A stretch of 64,000 nt of DNA from Lachnospiraceae bacterium UBA3273 (GCA_002362385.1 DEUB01000029.1:186001-250000), one strand, 5' to 3'. Shown: positions 50,399 to 58,584, numbered from the stretch's first letter. Numbers and translations: made by a program. Notes: generated by a model from the letters alone, not told the origin.

Positions 50399-51039
50399 TC
50401 TGCCAGCTCCTTGTCCGTATAAAAATAATGGTTTCCATGCTGAAAAAGGAAGTGCAGGTTATCCCTGTGCCAGCTCGACTTTCCATCGCTCTCGAAGTAT
50501 AAGGCTCCCTGGCTTTCGTCCCATTTGTTCAGTTGGATCAATTCCAGTGCCTCGTAACAATCCTTATCCGGCTCTACTCTATCAAACCTCCCATTGCTGA
50601 CTGGACTGAATTGCCCCTCCTGGAATATGACCTCCGGTATGCTGTCCGGGAACTTGTCACTCCATACACGGTTGAGTACCACCAGAATTACCAGCGCTTT
50701 CCCTTCAACGTCCTCGCTTTCTGCCTCTTCCATTGCGATTTTTGCCAACAGGTATGCGTCCTCAGAATCCCAGTCCATGCTCCATATCATCCCCTGGCCC
50801 TCTTCCGGTGCATCCATTTCCTTAATCTCTTCCTTTTCCTCCGGCTGCGTTTCTGCCGCTATATCCGTGGTAATGATTTCACAAACTTCTATTTTCCTAT
50901 CTGCATCCTCCTTCTTGCCGGTGCTGCCTCCGGCACTCGCAAACAAATTATCAATACCTTTAACCGTAAATACAGCAGCTCCGCATATCGCCAGGACCTT
51001 TAATCCAAACAATAGCTTTCGCTTGCTTTTTCTACTCAC
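50395..51039 (-). CDS. SleB/CwlJ-like cell wall hydrolase
   Basis: 214 residues. N-terminal membrane anchor or signal (KLLFGLKVLAICGAAVFTV), spacer, then a Hydrolase_2 domain: YLLAKIAMEEAESEDVEGKA, VVLNRVWSDKFPDSIPEVIF, GQFSPVSNGRFDRVEPDKDC, ALYFESDGKSSWHRDN. The glutamate in MEEAES-type motifs is the usual catalytic residue. These enzymes cut (cortex) peptidoglycan. It lies in the early operon far from the lysis genes, so a role in entry, sporulation interference or wall remodelling is possible. Confidence 0.82.
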   Translation of the reverse strand: MSRKSKRKLLFGLKVLAICGAAVFTVKGIDNLFASAGGSTGKKEDADRKIEVCEIITTDIAAETQPEEKEEIKEMDAPEEGQGMIWSMDWDSEDAYLLAKIAMEEAESEDVEGKALVILVVLNRVWSDKFPDSIPEVIFQEGQFSPVSNGRFDRVEPDKDCYEALELIQLNKWDESQGALYFESDGKSSWHRDNLHFLFQHGNHYFYTDKELAE

Positions 51040-51069
51040 AATCAGTTCTCCTTTCCTGTCCTCAGCTGA

Positions 51070-51564
51070 TTACTCTCCCTTGATGTACTTCTCACCGGCA
51101 ATTTTCATTTCGCTTATAATCTCTGCGATTTTCTCCAGCTTTTCCAGAATCTCTTTCAATTTCGGGAGTTCCTCTCTGCTGATGATTCCGTCCTCTGTTA
51201 TCTCGATCAAGTCCTCCTTCATAGCCCTTAATCCGTCCTCATTGAACCCTCTCAGGAGACGCAGGGTAATTCCCTGTATGCTCTTTTCCTCTGTCGCCAA
51301 AGGAAGAAAACCATGCACCGGACATTCTCCCATGCAATACCCTGTAATCAGTTCCGGGGCATTATATAAGTCCGCCATAAGGACGACCTTATCCACCGGC
51401 ACAACTTTCGTATTCCCCAGCTCGTAATCAGCCAGCGTTGATACCGAAATCCCTAAAAGCTCTGACGCTCCCTCCCGGCTATATAGCCTTTCATTGTATG
51501 CTGCGGCTCTTTTCCTAGCCTTGAAATACACATTGTTGTTCTCGTTTATAGGACCTTTTCCCAT
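51070..51564 (-). CDS. XRE-type HTH regulator, 164 aa
   Basis: N-terminal helix-turn-helix (RLYSREGASELLGISVSTLA to DYELGNTKVVPVDKVVLMAD), then a helical region with CMGECPVHGFLPLATEEKSI. This family is widespread in Clostridia prophages directly downstream of cro-like genes. Role probably in early gene control. No catalytic domain. Confidence 0.82.
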   Translation of the reverse strand: MGKGPINENNNVYFKARKRAAAYNERLYSREGASELLGISVSTLADYELGNTKVVPVDKVVLMADLYNAPELITGYCMGECPVHGFLPLATEEKSIQGITLRLLRGFNEDGLRAMKEDLIEITEDGIISREELPKLKEILEKLEKIAEIISEMKIAGEKYIKGE

Positions 51565-51592
51565 TTCGTGTTACCTACCCTTCCGCTATAAT

Positions 51593-52012
51593 TTAATTAT
51601 CACCAGAGGGCACAGCCGGCATTTTGATGTTCAGCAGATTGCTCACGGCATCCACGATTTTTTCATTCATCATTCTGCCGTTGATAACCAGTGACAGCCG
51701 ATCCCTGGAGACGTTCAGCTTCTCCGCCAGCTGATTGACGCTCATTTTCTTTTTCAAAAGCTCAATCTTCACGCACTGGCACCATTCGTCTGAAGGTGTA
51801 TCAATCCGTTCCGGCATCCCTTTTGTGCCAAGCACTCCGTTGATTTTTTCAGTGATTGTCTGGACGCTTGCGTTTGAGTACCGGCCATTGATAACTGAGG
51901 AAACTGTCGCATAGCTGTAACCGATGCTTTCCGCCAGCTGCTTTAAGGTCATATCCTTGTCAATAGCGGCTTTCCGGACATCTTTACCCCATTGTGATGT
52001 TTCCTTTCCCAT
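51593..52012 (-). CDS. Cro-like regulator with two HTH repeats, 139 aa
   Basis: Start at 52012 (MGKETSQWGKDVRKAAI) follows AAAGGAGTGATAC. Residues 21-60 (MTLKQLAESIGYSYATVSSV, then INGRYSN) and 90-128 (MSVNQLAEKLNVSRDRLSLV, then INGRMMN) are two related helix-turn-helix units, an internal duplication joined by a 30-residue linker. It is the first gene rightward of the divergent operator region on the minus strand, the position of Cro. Two DNA-binding units in one chain could bind both half-sites of the palindromes. Confidence 0.8.
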   Translation of the reverse strand: MGKETSQWGKDVRKAAIDKDMTLKQLAESIGYSYATVSSVINGRYSNASVQTITEKINGVLGTKGMPERIDTPSDEWCQCVKIELLKKKMSVNQLAEKLNVSRDRLSLVINGRMMNEKIVDAVSNLLNIKMPAVPSGDN

Positions 52013-52029
52013 TTGAGTATCACTCCTTT

Positions 52030-52215
52030 CTCGCATTTGCTTAATATTTGTTATTTATTTTTGCGTGTTTGCGTGCTATAATGGAAATATCCTATTTACA
52101 GGCTCGCAAACGCACTTAGAAATACATTCCGTTCTCTGCTCGCAACTTTGAATTGATTTGTATTTCATGTATATATTATACCACGCAATTGCGAGTTTGT
52201 AAATAGTTACGCTCT
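52030..52215. promoter_or_regulatory. Divergent lysogeny control region with operator cluster
   Basis: Half or full operators related to CTCGCANNTGCGAG occur at about 52030-52040, 52061-52075, 52103-52113, 52138-52146 and 52184-52193. The minus promoter TTTACA (52203-52198), 17 bp, TATAAT (52180-52175) has the palindrome CGCAATTGCG in its spacer. Candidate plus promoters are TTGATT-N17-TTATAC overlapping it and a TATAAT at 52077-52082. The layout matches a CI/Cro switch. Confidence 0.8.
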
Positions 52216-52249
52216 CATTTACGAATTTATTTTGCTACGGAGGTATGAA

Positions 52250-52615
52250 ATGGAAATAATCGAAAGAATCTACCAACTGCTGGATGAAAAAGACAAGCGT
52301 GCTTATGAACTTTGCGAAAAGCTCTCTATCCGGACTTCCACAATGTCAACCTGGAAAGCCCGCACCAACGACCCGCCTGCAAAGTATATGAAAACCATAG
52401 CTGATTTCCTCGGCGTATCGCTGGATTATCTGCTTACGGGCCAGGAGGCTCCGGTCCGCAAAAACACCACCCAGGAAGAGGATGATTTGCTCGACCTGTT
52501 CCGTTCCCTGCCGGAGCCAAAGAAATATGAATTCATTGGGGAACTCAAAGGATTTCTGAAAGCCTATACGGAGTCTCAGAAGTACCTCGATGAAGAAAAA
52601 AGATTATCAGTTTAG
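52250..52615 (+). CDS. CI-like HTH repressor candidate, 121 aa
   Basis: Start at 52250 (MEIIERIYQLLDEKDKRAYE) follows GGAGG; a start at 52232 has no such site. Residues 15-65 form an XRE helix-turn-helix (LCEKLSIRTSTMSTWKARTN to ADFLGVSLDYLLTG). The rest is helical. It lacks a LexA-type peptidase domain, so induction would need another route. First gene of the plus-strand lysogeny operon, the place of the repressor. Confidence 0.78.
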   Translation: MEIIERIYQLLDEKDKRAYELCEKLSIRTSTMSTWKARTNDPPAKYMKTIADFLGVSLDYLLTGQEAPVRKNTTQEEDDLLDLFRSLPEPKKYEFIGELKGFLKAYTESQKYLDEEKRLSV

Positions 52616-52661
52616 AATGGTACCGGGAATATGGCCGGTACTAAAGACAGGAGGATCGCCT

Positions 52662-52976
52662 ATGGCAAATGCTGCCCGATACTTCGAGCTGGCTCATACT
52701 GAGGAAACAAGTGGCAATGAAAGCGCCGCCCTGCTTTTATACCTTTCCTCTTTCTGCGACAGCTTTAACTCCGCATCCGAAGATTACCCTTGCGGCACTG
52801 TCGCCAAAATCCGGAGTCTGCAGAACCGGCTTTCTCTTTCCGACCTGCAGCTCCTTTCTTTGGTACATTCCTATGGGCCTCTTTCAGATGCAGAGTGCCA
52901 AAAACTATTATCCTATTCCATTTACGGCTGCGTTACCGGGATTAAAACTATCCTGTCCGCCCGTATCTGCGGATAG
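52662..52976 (+). CDS. Hypothetical lysogeny-operon protein, 104 aa
   Basis: Start at 52662 (MANAARYFELAHTEETSGNE) follows AGGAGG; the earlier in-frame ATG overlaps the repressor gene without a ribosome site. Helical, with a Ser/Leu-rich middle (LLLYLSSFCDSFNSASEDYP). It resembles small proteins preceding nuclease-like genes in prophages. Function unknown. Confidence 0.55.
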   Translation: MANAARYFELAHTEETSGNESAALLLYLSSFCDSFNSASEDYPCGTVAKIRSLQNRLSLSDLQLLSLVHSYGPLSDAECQKLLSYSIYGCVTGIKTILSARICG

Positions 52977-52993
52977 CGAAATGGAGGAATCAC

Positions 52994-53577
52994 ATGGAAC
53001 ATCAATTAACTGGAAATGAGGAATTTACCCTGCATGGCCAAAGTGCCGGAATTACCGTTATGGACTTCTGGCGCTGGGCATTTTCAGACTTAATCGACAA
53101 TACCCAGCGTGGGGTAATGGCAGAATTTCTCGTTTATTCATCGCTGAAATCGGAGTACCCCCCCCCCGCACGCAAATGCGAGAAAACTGGCTCCCTTTTG
53201 ACGTGACGAGTCCATCCGGACGCAGGATTGAAGTAAAATCTGCCGCTTACATTCAAGCCTGGACCCCTGAAAACATATTTGCTCAGATTCGTTTTGACAT
53301 TGGAAAAAAGCTGGCCTGGGATAACGCTACCGCCACTTCTGCCACTGTCGCAAAGCGCAACTGCGATCTGTATGTATTCTGCCTATTTACTGCCAAGACA
53401 AAGGACGTCTCCCTGCTCGACTTGGACTATTGGGATTTTTATGTGCTGCCTACATCCGTTCTGGATGAAAAGGTGCCGGACCAGAAGGGAATTTCCCTGT
53501 CCTCTCTCCTTAAACTGGAGCCGGTAAAGACCGACTATGCCGGACTCGGCGCGGTAATCGAATCTATCAAACTGTAA
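52994..53577 (+). pseudogene. Restriction-endonuclease-like protein, frame broken at a C10 tract
   Basis: Two frames form one gene. The first (MEHQLTGNEEFTLHGQSAG to SSLKSEYPPP) runs into a run of ten C (53158-53167) and then off frame to a stop at 53206. The second carries RENWLPFDVTSPSGRRIEVK and SAAYIQAWTP, a PD-(D/E)XK-type EVK motif. Eleven or eight C would join them into about 194 residues. The family is known to me only as small nuclease-like proteins of Firmicutes. It may be phase-variable, broken, or a sequencing artefact. Start follows GGAGGAATCAC. Confidence 0.75.
53158..53167 (+). repeat. Homopolymer C10 tract at the frameshift
   Basis: Ten consecutive C between TA and GCACGC. 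Slipped-strand changes at runs of this length are frequent, giving reversible on/off switching in other bacteria. The downstream frame is restored by +1 or -2. Confidence 0.8.
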
Positions 53578-53590
53578 AGGAAGTGATACC

Positions 53591-54721
53591 ATGAAACTGC
53601 CAAACGGCTACGGGAGCGTAACCAAATTATCCGGAAACCGGCGCAAGCCATACCTGGCCCGTGTCACGCTCGGATGGATCACAGACGAGCAGACCGGCAA
53701 AACAGTCCAAAACCGTGTGCCTATAGGGACATTCAAGACCAAAAAAGAGGCTCTCCAGGCATTGGCTGAATATGGAGCCAATCCCTACGACATACAAAAC
53801 AACAATCTTACCCTTGCCGAGCTTTACCAGAAGTGGACGGAAAGCTATTTCCCTACCCTGGAAAGCGAATCGTCCTCCAGAACCATCACCGCCGCCTGGA
53901 GATACTGCCACGCTATCCACAGTATGCGCGTAAAGGACCTCCGGGCCAGGCATATCAAGGGCATTATGGAGGACGGCTATATCATCCCCTCCCGTGGTAA
54001 GGATGCCGGGCATAAGGTGCCGGCCTCTCCAGGAACTAAGGCAAGGATCAAATCCATGTTCAACCTCATGCTGGATTATGCCCTGGAGTATGAGCTGGTA
54101 GACAAGAACTATGCTCGAACCTTTGACCTATCAAATGACATCATCAAAGAAAAAGAGGCTGCTACGAGAGGACATATAAATTTCAATGACCAGGAAATGG
54201 AAACTCTGTGGAAAAACCTTGATTCTTTCCGCTTTGTGGACTGGATTCTGATTCAGTGCTATATGGGATGGCGCCCGCAAGAACTCGCTAAGCTCCGGAT
54301 TGAGGATGTCAACCTTTCTGAGCAGTACATTACCGGGGGAATGAAAACCGATGCCGGGAAAAACCGTGTCGTGCCTATACATCCCCGCATAAAAAGCCTT
54401 GTGCAGAAAAACTACGACCAGGCAATCAGCCTCGGCAGCATATATCTCTTTAACGACCCGGACGCTGTAAAGGGTGGCATGACTATCACCTACGACAAAT
54501 ATGCCGGGCGGTTCGCAAAAATTATGACCGCCCTGGGTATGCGTGAGGACCACCGCCCACACGATCCCCGGACTACTTTCATCACTATGGCTAAAAAGGC
54601 CGGAGTAGATGAATATGTGATAAAGCTCCTTGTCGGCCACAAGATCACGGACATAACAGAGGGTACCTATACAAAGCGTGATATTGAATGGCTGAGGACA
54701 GAAATGGAAAAGATGCCGTAA
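53591..54721 (+). CDS. int: Tyrosine-type phage integrase
   Basis: 376 residues. N-terminal arm-binding domain (GYGSVTKLSGNRRKPYLARV), core-binding domain (about 70-165) and catalytic domain with MGWRPQELAKLR (Arg), HRPHDPRTTFITMA (HxxR), LLVGHKI (His) and the nucleophile Tyr360 in EGTYTKRD. It joins attP and attB. Last gene of the lysogeny operon, placed at the prophage end, 14 bp after the nuclease-like gene. All catalytic residues are present, so it looks functional. Confidence 0.95.
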   Translation: MKLPNGYGSVTKLSGNRRKPYLARVTLGWITDEQTGKTVQNRVPIGTFKTKKEALQALAEYGANPYDIQNNNLTLAELYQKWTESYFPTLESESSSRTITAAWRYCHAIHSMRVKDLRARHIKGIMEDGYIIPSRGKDAGHKVPASPGTKARIKSMFNLMLDYALEYELVDKNYARTFDLSNDIIKEKEAATRGHINFNDQEMETLWKNLDSFRFVDWILIQCYMGWRPQELAKLRIEDVNLSEQYITGGMKTDAGKNRVVPIHPRIKSLVQKNYDQAISLGSIYLFNDPDAVKGGMTITYDKYAGRFAKIMTALGMREDHRPHDPRTTFITMAKKAGVDEYVIKLLVGHKITDITEGTYTKRDIEWLRTEMEKMP

Positions 54722-54743
54722 CCCTTGTGGCTGCGGCTTTTTT
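54715..54743 (+). terminator. Weak terminator after integrase
   Basis: GCCG and CGGC, separated by 15 bases, are followed by TTTTTT just at the integrase stop. The stem is short, so confidence is low. It would end the lysogeny operon. Confidence 0.35.
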
Positions 54744-54874
54744 CGTGTCTGCTTTTGCTGAAATTCTGTTACCTGTACCGTGTTTCCTACTTGTTACCTA
54801 CCGGTGTCCTACTCTCCAATTTTTACCGCTTTTCACGACTGCTCAGAGCATATTTCCTTTTTCCCTTTTGGGCA
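54744..54874. other. Probable attR side: integrase arm-site-like repeats
   Basis: No gene in the 228 bp between integrase and the GGGtGRT stop. It contains imperfect repeats around TTACCTGTACCG, TTACCTACCGGTG and TTTTTACCG that could be arm sites for the integrase. The junction lies somewhere here or at the terminator that follows. The left junction is outside the window, so the core cannot be defined. Confidence 0.35.
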
Positions 54875-54913
54875 TGAAAAAAGTACCGCAACCCTTGAAG
54901 ATTACGGTACTTT
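54875..54913 (-). terminator. Rho-independent terminator of the NifU-GGGtGRT operon
   Basis: On the minus strand AAAGTACCG and CGGTACTTT form a 9-bp stem around a 16-base loop, ending in a T6 run, 36 bp after the GGGtGRT stop. It probably belongs to the chromosome and may sit next to the attachment site. Confidence 0.75.
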
Positions 54914-54948
54914 CAAGCCTTTCGGCGTTTTCAATTTACAAGGTATAT

Positions 54949-55959
54949 TTAGAACTTGCCAGCCTCGGCTGCCTCCTCAATCGAAACGGCAACTGCAACG
55001 GTAGCGCCAACCATAGGGTTGTTGCCCATACCGATAAGACCCATCATCTCAACGTGAGCCGGTACGGAAGAAGAACCTGCGAACTGTGCATCGGAATGCA
55101 TACGTCCCAAGGTATCCGTGAAACCGTAGGATGCAGGACCTGCAGCCATGTTGTCCGGATGAAGGGTACGTCCTGTACCGCCGCCGGAAGCAACTGAGAA
55201 GTATTTCTTTCCTGCTTCAATTCTTTCTTTTTTGTATGTACCTGCTACAGGATGCTGGAATCTTGTAGGGTTGGTAGAGTTACCGGTAATGGAAACGTCT
55301 ACATTTTCTTTCCACATAATTGCTACGCCTTCCGGAACGGAGTTTGCGCCATAGCAGTTGACCTTTGCACGAAGTCCTTCGGAATAAGGTGTTCTGCTGA
55401 TTTCTTTTACTTCGTTTGTATAAGGATCGTACTCTGTCTCAACAAAGGTAAATCCGTTGATACGGGAAATGATCAAAGCAGCGTCTTTTCCCAAACCGTT
55501 TAAGATAACGCGTAAAGGTTTCTGACGGACTTTGTTAGCCTTCTCAGCAATACCGATGGCGCCTTCTGCCGCTGCAAAAGACTCATGACCTGCTAAGAAT
55601 GCGAAACACTCTGTCTCTTCCTCTAATAACATCTTGCCCAGGTTACCATGTCCTAAACCTACTTTACGGGTATCTGCAACAGAACCGGGAATACAGAAAG
55701 CCTGAAGTCCTTCGCCGATTGCTGCAGCTGCGTCTGCTGCTTTTTTGCACTCTTTTTTGATTGCGATCGCAGCGCCTACAGTATAAGCCCAGCAGGCATT
55801 CTCAAAACAGATAGGCTGGATCTTCTTAACCTGCTCATATACATCCAGACCGGCATCTTTTGTAATTTTTTCAGCCTCTTCCAAGGAAGCGATACCATAG
55901 CTGTTTAATACGCTGTTGATTTTATCAATACGTCTTTCATATGATTCAAATAAAGCCAT
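54949..55959 (-). CDS. GGGtGRT protein
   Basis: 336 residues. FSVASGGGTGRTLHPDNMAA near residue 260 is the sequence that names this family; ICFENACWAYTVGAAIAIKK and EGLQAFCIPGSVADTRKVGL are other typical stretches. No enzymatic role is established. It is usually encoded with a NifU-like Fe-S scaffold protein, as here (18 bp gap), pointing to metal-cluster chemistry. Start MALFESYERRIDKINS follows an AGGAGG-type site. This is the first chromosomal gene right of the prophage. Confidence 0.85.
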   Translation of the reverse strand: MALFESYERRIDKINSVLNSYGIASLEEAEKITKDAGLDVYEQVKKIQPICFENACWAYTVGAAIAIKKECKKAADAAAAIGEGLQAFCIPGSVADTRKVGLGHGNLGKMLLEEETECFAFLAGHESFAAAEGAIGIAEKANKVRQKPLRVILNGLGKDAALIISRINGFTFVETEYDPYTNEVKEISRTPYSEGLRAKVNCYGANSVPEGVAIMWKENVDVSITGNSTNPTRFQHPVAGTYKKERIEAGKKYFSVASGGGTGRTLHPDNMAAGPASYGFTDTLGRMHSDAQFAGSSSVPAHVEMMGLIGMGNNPMVGATVAVAVSIEEAAEAGKF

Positions 55960-55977
55960 TCCATTGTCCTCCTTCTA

Positions 55978-56670
55978 TTACTCTTTACGTGGGTCGATGA
56001 TCTTAACAGCGTCGTCCACACGGCCATACTGGCCACATGCCTTTTCATATGCCGTATTGGGATCATCGCCTTTTTTGATGAAGTCTGTCATCTTTCCAAG
56101 GCTGACAAATTTGTAACCGATGATCTGATCGTCTTTGTCCAAAGCAATGCCTGTTACATAGCCTTCTGCCATTTCCAGATAACGAGGACCTTTTTTGAGG
56201 GTACCGTACATAGTACCAACCTGGCTTCTCAAACCTTTTCCTAAATCTTCAAGACCGGCTCCGATTGGAAGGCCGTCTTCGGAGAATGCGGACTGTGTAC
56301 GACCGTATACGATCTGTAAGAACAGCTCTCTCATCGCTGTATTGATAGCATCGCATACAAGGTCGGTATTTAATGCTTCCATTACTGTTAATCCCGGTAA
56401 AATCTCAGATGCCATAGCGGCTGAATGGGTCATACCGGAGCATCCGATGGTCTCAACCAAAGCTTCCTGGATGATACCTTCCTTTACATTCAGGGTCAAT
56501 TTGCAGGCGCCCTGCTGGGGAGCACACCAGCCCACACCGTGTGTCAGACCGGAAATATCTTCCACTCTTTTTGCCTGAACCCATTTTGCTTCTTCAGGGA
56601 TGGGAGCACAGCCATGATGAACGCCCTGTGCCACACAAGTCATTTCTTCCACTTCTTTTGAATAAATCAT
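55978..56670 (-). CDS. NifU-like iron-sulfur scaffold protein
   Basis: Start at 56670 (MIYSKEVEEMTCVAQGVHHG) follows AAAGGAGATTTCAC. 230 residues. Cysteines at CVAQGVHHGCAPIPEEAKW, VGWCAPQQGACKLTLN and TIGCSGMTHSAAMASEILPG fit the NifU N-terminal-like scaffold fold, here in an elongated form. It precedes the GGGtGRT gene in one operon. Upstream is a perfect 25-bp palindrome likely to be an operator. Confidence 0.8.
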   Translation of the reverse strand: MIYSKEVEEMTCVAQGVHHGCAPIPEEAKWVQAKRVEDISGLTHGVGWCAPQQGACKLTLNVKEGIIQEALVETIGCSGMTHSAAMASEILPGLTVMEALNTDLVCDAINTAMRELFLQIVYGRTQSAFSEDGLPIGAGLEDLGKGLRSQVGTMYGTLKKGPRYLEMAEGYVTGIALDKDDQIIGYKFVSLGKMTDFIKKGDDPNTAYEKACGQYGRVDDAVKIIDPRKE

Positions 56671-56705
56671 GTGAAATCTCCTTTCAATTATGTAGAAATA
56701 TATCA

Positions 56706-56730
56706 TAACAAAATATGTCATATTTTGTTA
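56706..56730. promoter_or_regulatory. Perfect palindromic operator upstream of the NifU-like gene
   Basis: TAACAAAATATG, one T, CATATTTTGTTA: 12-bp arms without a mismatch, 36 bp before the NifU-like ATG and next to a TATGAT -10-like element on the minus strand. Length and symmetry suggest a dimeric repressor. The sequence does not match Fur, PerR or Rex boxes that I know. Confidence 0.7.
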
Positions 56731-56827
56731 GATTCACCTTAAACATTCTCTCATATTTTATGCAAAAAATCCAGTCATTTATGAACAAACCACGGATTTT
56801 TTATACAAGTTTTCAATTTATTACGTT

Positions 56828-56864
56828 CCGATACCGGCTTAATGCCTAATGATGCCGGTACCGG
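56828..56864 (-). terminator. Hairpin after the ABC transporter operon
   Basis: CCGGTACCGGC pairs with GCCGGTATCGG (11 bp, one G-U) around a 15-base loop, 13 bp after the ATPase stop. There is no U-run, so it is a stabilising 3' structure or an atypical terminator. Confidence 0.5.
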
Positions 56865-56876
56865 ACAGGTATGCAC

Positions 56877-57671
56877 TCAGTTCAATATCATGCGGTCGTT
56901 GGCAAATTCTCCGCCGCTGACCTCCTCAAATTTGGCAAGCAGGTCCGAAACGTGGAGTTTCTTTTTCTCTTCCCCGCTGACATCGTAAATAATATTGCCT
57001 TCGTGCATCATGATCAGCCTGTTTCCGTGGTTGATGGCGTCCTTCATATTGTGGGTCACCATCATAGCCGTCAACTGGTTTTCTTCAATAATCTTATCCG
57101 ACAATGCCAGAACCTTGGCTGCCGTCTTGGGGTCAAGGGCTGCCGTATGCTCGTCTAACAGTAAAAGCTGGGGTTTCTCCAAGGAAGCCATGAGCAGTGT
57201 AATAGCCTGTCTCTGTCCGCCGGAAAGAAGCCCTACCTTGGATGTCAGCCGGTCTTCCAAACCCAGATCCAGAGAGCTCAGCAATTTCTTATATTTTTCT
57301 TTCTCCTTACGGGTAATGCTCCAGCTTAAAGTACGGTGTTTCCCCCTTCTGGCCGCAATGGCAAGGTTTTCGTCTATTCCCATATCCGCCGAGGTTCCCA
57401 TCATGGGATCCTGGAATACCCTGCCGATATATTTTGCACGTTTATGCTCAGGCAGCTTTGTGATATCCACACCGTTTACGGAAATACTGCCGGAATCTAT
57501 GGGCCATACCCCTGCAATAGCGTTTAACATTGTGGATTTACCCGCTCCGTTTCCGCCGATAATGGTTACAAAATCCCCTTCGTTCAAGGTAAGGGAAACA
57601 TCGGTCAATGCCTGCTTTTCATTTACCGTTCCGGGATTGAAAGTTTTACTCAAATTTTTAATTTCCAGCAT
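56877..57671 (-). CDS. ABC transporter ATP-binding protein (TrpZ-like)
   Basis: 264 residues. Walker A IIGGNGAGKSTMLNAIAG, signature LLSGGQRQAITLLMASLEKP, Walker B LLLLDEHTAALDPKT, all intact. It powers the permease encoded just upstream (14 bp overlap). Members of this system import aromatic amino acids or other small molecules; the substrate here is not known. Confidence 0.9.
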   Translation of the reverse strand: MLEIKNLSKTFNPGTVNEKQALTDVSLTLNEGDFVTIIGGNGAGKSTMLNAIAGVWPIDSGSISVNGVDITKLPEHKRAKYIGRVFQDPMMGTSADMGIDENLAIAARRGKHRTLSWSITRKEKEKYKKLLSSLDLGLEDRLTSKVGLLSGGQRQAITLLMASLEKPQLLLLDEHTAALDPKTAAKVLALSDKIIEENQLTAMMVTHNMKDAINHGNRLIMMHEGNIIYDVSGEEKKKLHVSDLLAKFEEVSGGEFANDRMILN

Positions 57672-58584
57672 CCGTCTTTCCTCCCTTCTTTACTTTTGCA
57701 GGATGCGTCGCTTTGTATTTGCCGCTCCAATAAGGAATTGCCAGGAAGACGGCAACGATCAACGCACTGAAAAGTTTCAGATCCGTTGTGCTTAATCCAA
57801 GCTGCAGTACAAGGGCAATGACCGCAAAATAAATCACGCAGCCTATGACTACGGAAAACAGCCTTAATGCAAAATTGCGGAATATTTTTCCGAAAAGGAC
57901 TTCTCCGATAATAACGGATGCCAATCCGATTACAATTGCGCCCCTTCCCATATTGATATCGGCATTTCCGTTATACTGGGCATAGAGAGCGCCCGACAAA
58001 GCCACCAGACCGTTGGAAAGGACCAGACCGATGATCTTGCCTATATTGGTATTGATTCCCTGGGCCCTGGCCATATTTTCATTACATCCTGTGGCGCGGA
58101 CAGCCGAACCGATCTCCGTACCCAAAAACCAATATAGAATGCCTATTAATACTACTACAAATATAAGCCCTACTACAATTGCCGGCGTAATATATCTTAA
58201 ACTGACGACCAGGTCATACTTGTCCACACTGACAGCCTGATTGGACTTTCCCATAATTCTCATATTGATGGAATATAACCCCAGCTGACTTAAAATTCCC
58301 GCCAGGATACCGGGTATCCCCATTACCGTATGGAAAAATCCCGTTAAAAATCCCGCCAGCATTCCGGCTGCAAAAGCTGCCAGAAGCGCGACATATGGAT
58401 TGATCCCCTTCATGATCAGCATGACCGCCACTGCACCGCCGGTACAAAGGCTGCCGTCTACAGTCAGATCCGCAAAATCAAGCACCTTATAGGTTATGTA
58501 GACGCCGATTGCCATAATTCCCATTAACACACCCTGTGCGACGGAACCCGGCAGCGCATTTAACAATGCAACAATATTTAACAT
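57658..58584 (-). CDS. ABC transporter permease (TrpY-like, BPD_transp_2)
   Basis: 308 residues with about eight membrane helices (e.g. VLMGIMAIGVYITYKVLDFA, VALLAAFAAGMLAGFLTGFF, GLVLSNGLVALSGALYAQYN). DFADLTVDGSLCTGGAVAVM near residue 35 is typical. Forms the membrane channel of the importer. Start follows an AGG-containing leader 183 bp after the binding-protein gene. Confidence 0.9.
   Translation of the reverse strand: MLNIVALLNALPGSVAQGVLMGIMAIGVYITYKVLDFADLTVDGSLCTGGAVAVMLIMKGINPYVALLAAFAAGMLAGFLTGFFHTVMGIPGILAGILSQLGLYSINMRIMGKSNQAVSVDKYDLVVSLRYITPAIVVGLIFVVVLIGILYWFLGTEIGSAVRATGCNENMARAQGINTNIGKIIGLVLSNGLVALSGALYAQYNGNADINMGRGAIVIGLASVIIGEVLFGKIFRNFALRLFSVVIGCVIYFAVIALVLQLGLSTTDLKLFSALIVAVFLAIPYWSGKYKATHPAKVKKGGKTDAGN

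Noticed and set aside
53351..53364. CGCAACTGCGA inside the nuclease-like gene resembling the phage operator
   Set aside because: It lies in coding sequence without promoter hexamers around it; the match may be chance, so it was not listed as an operator.
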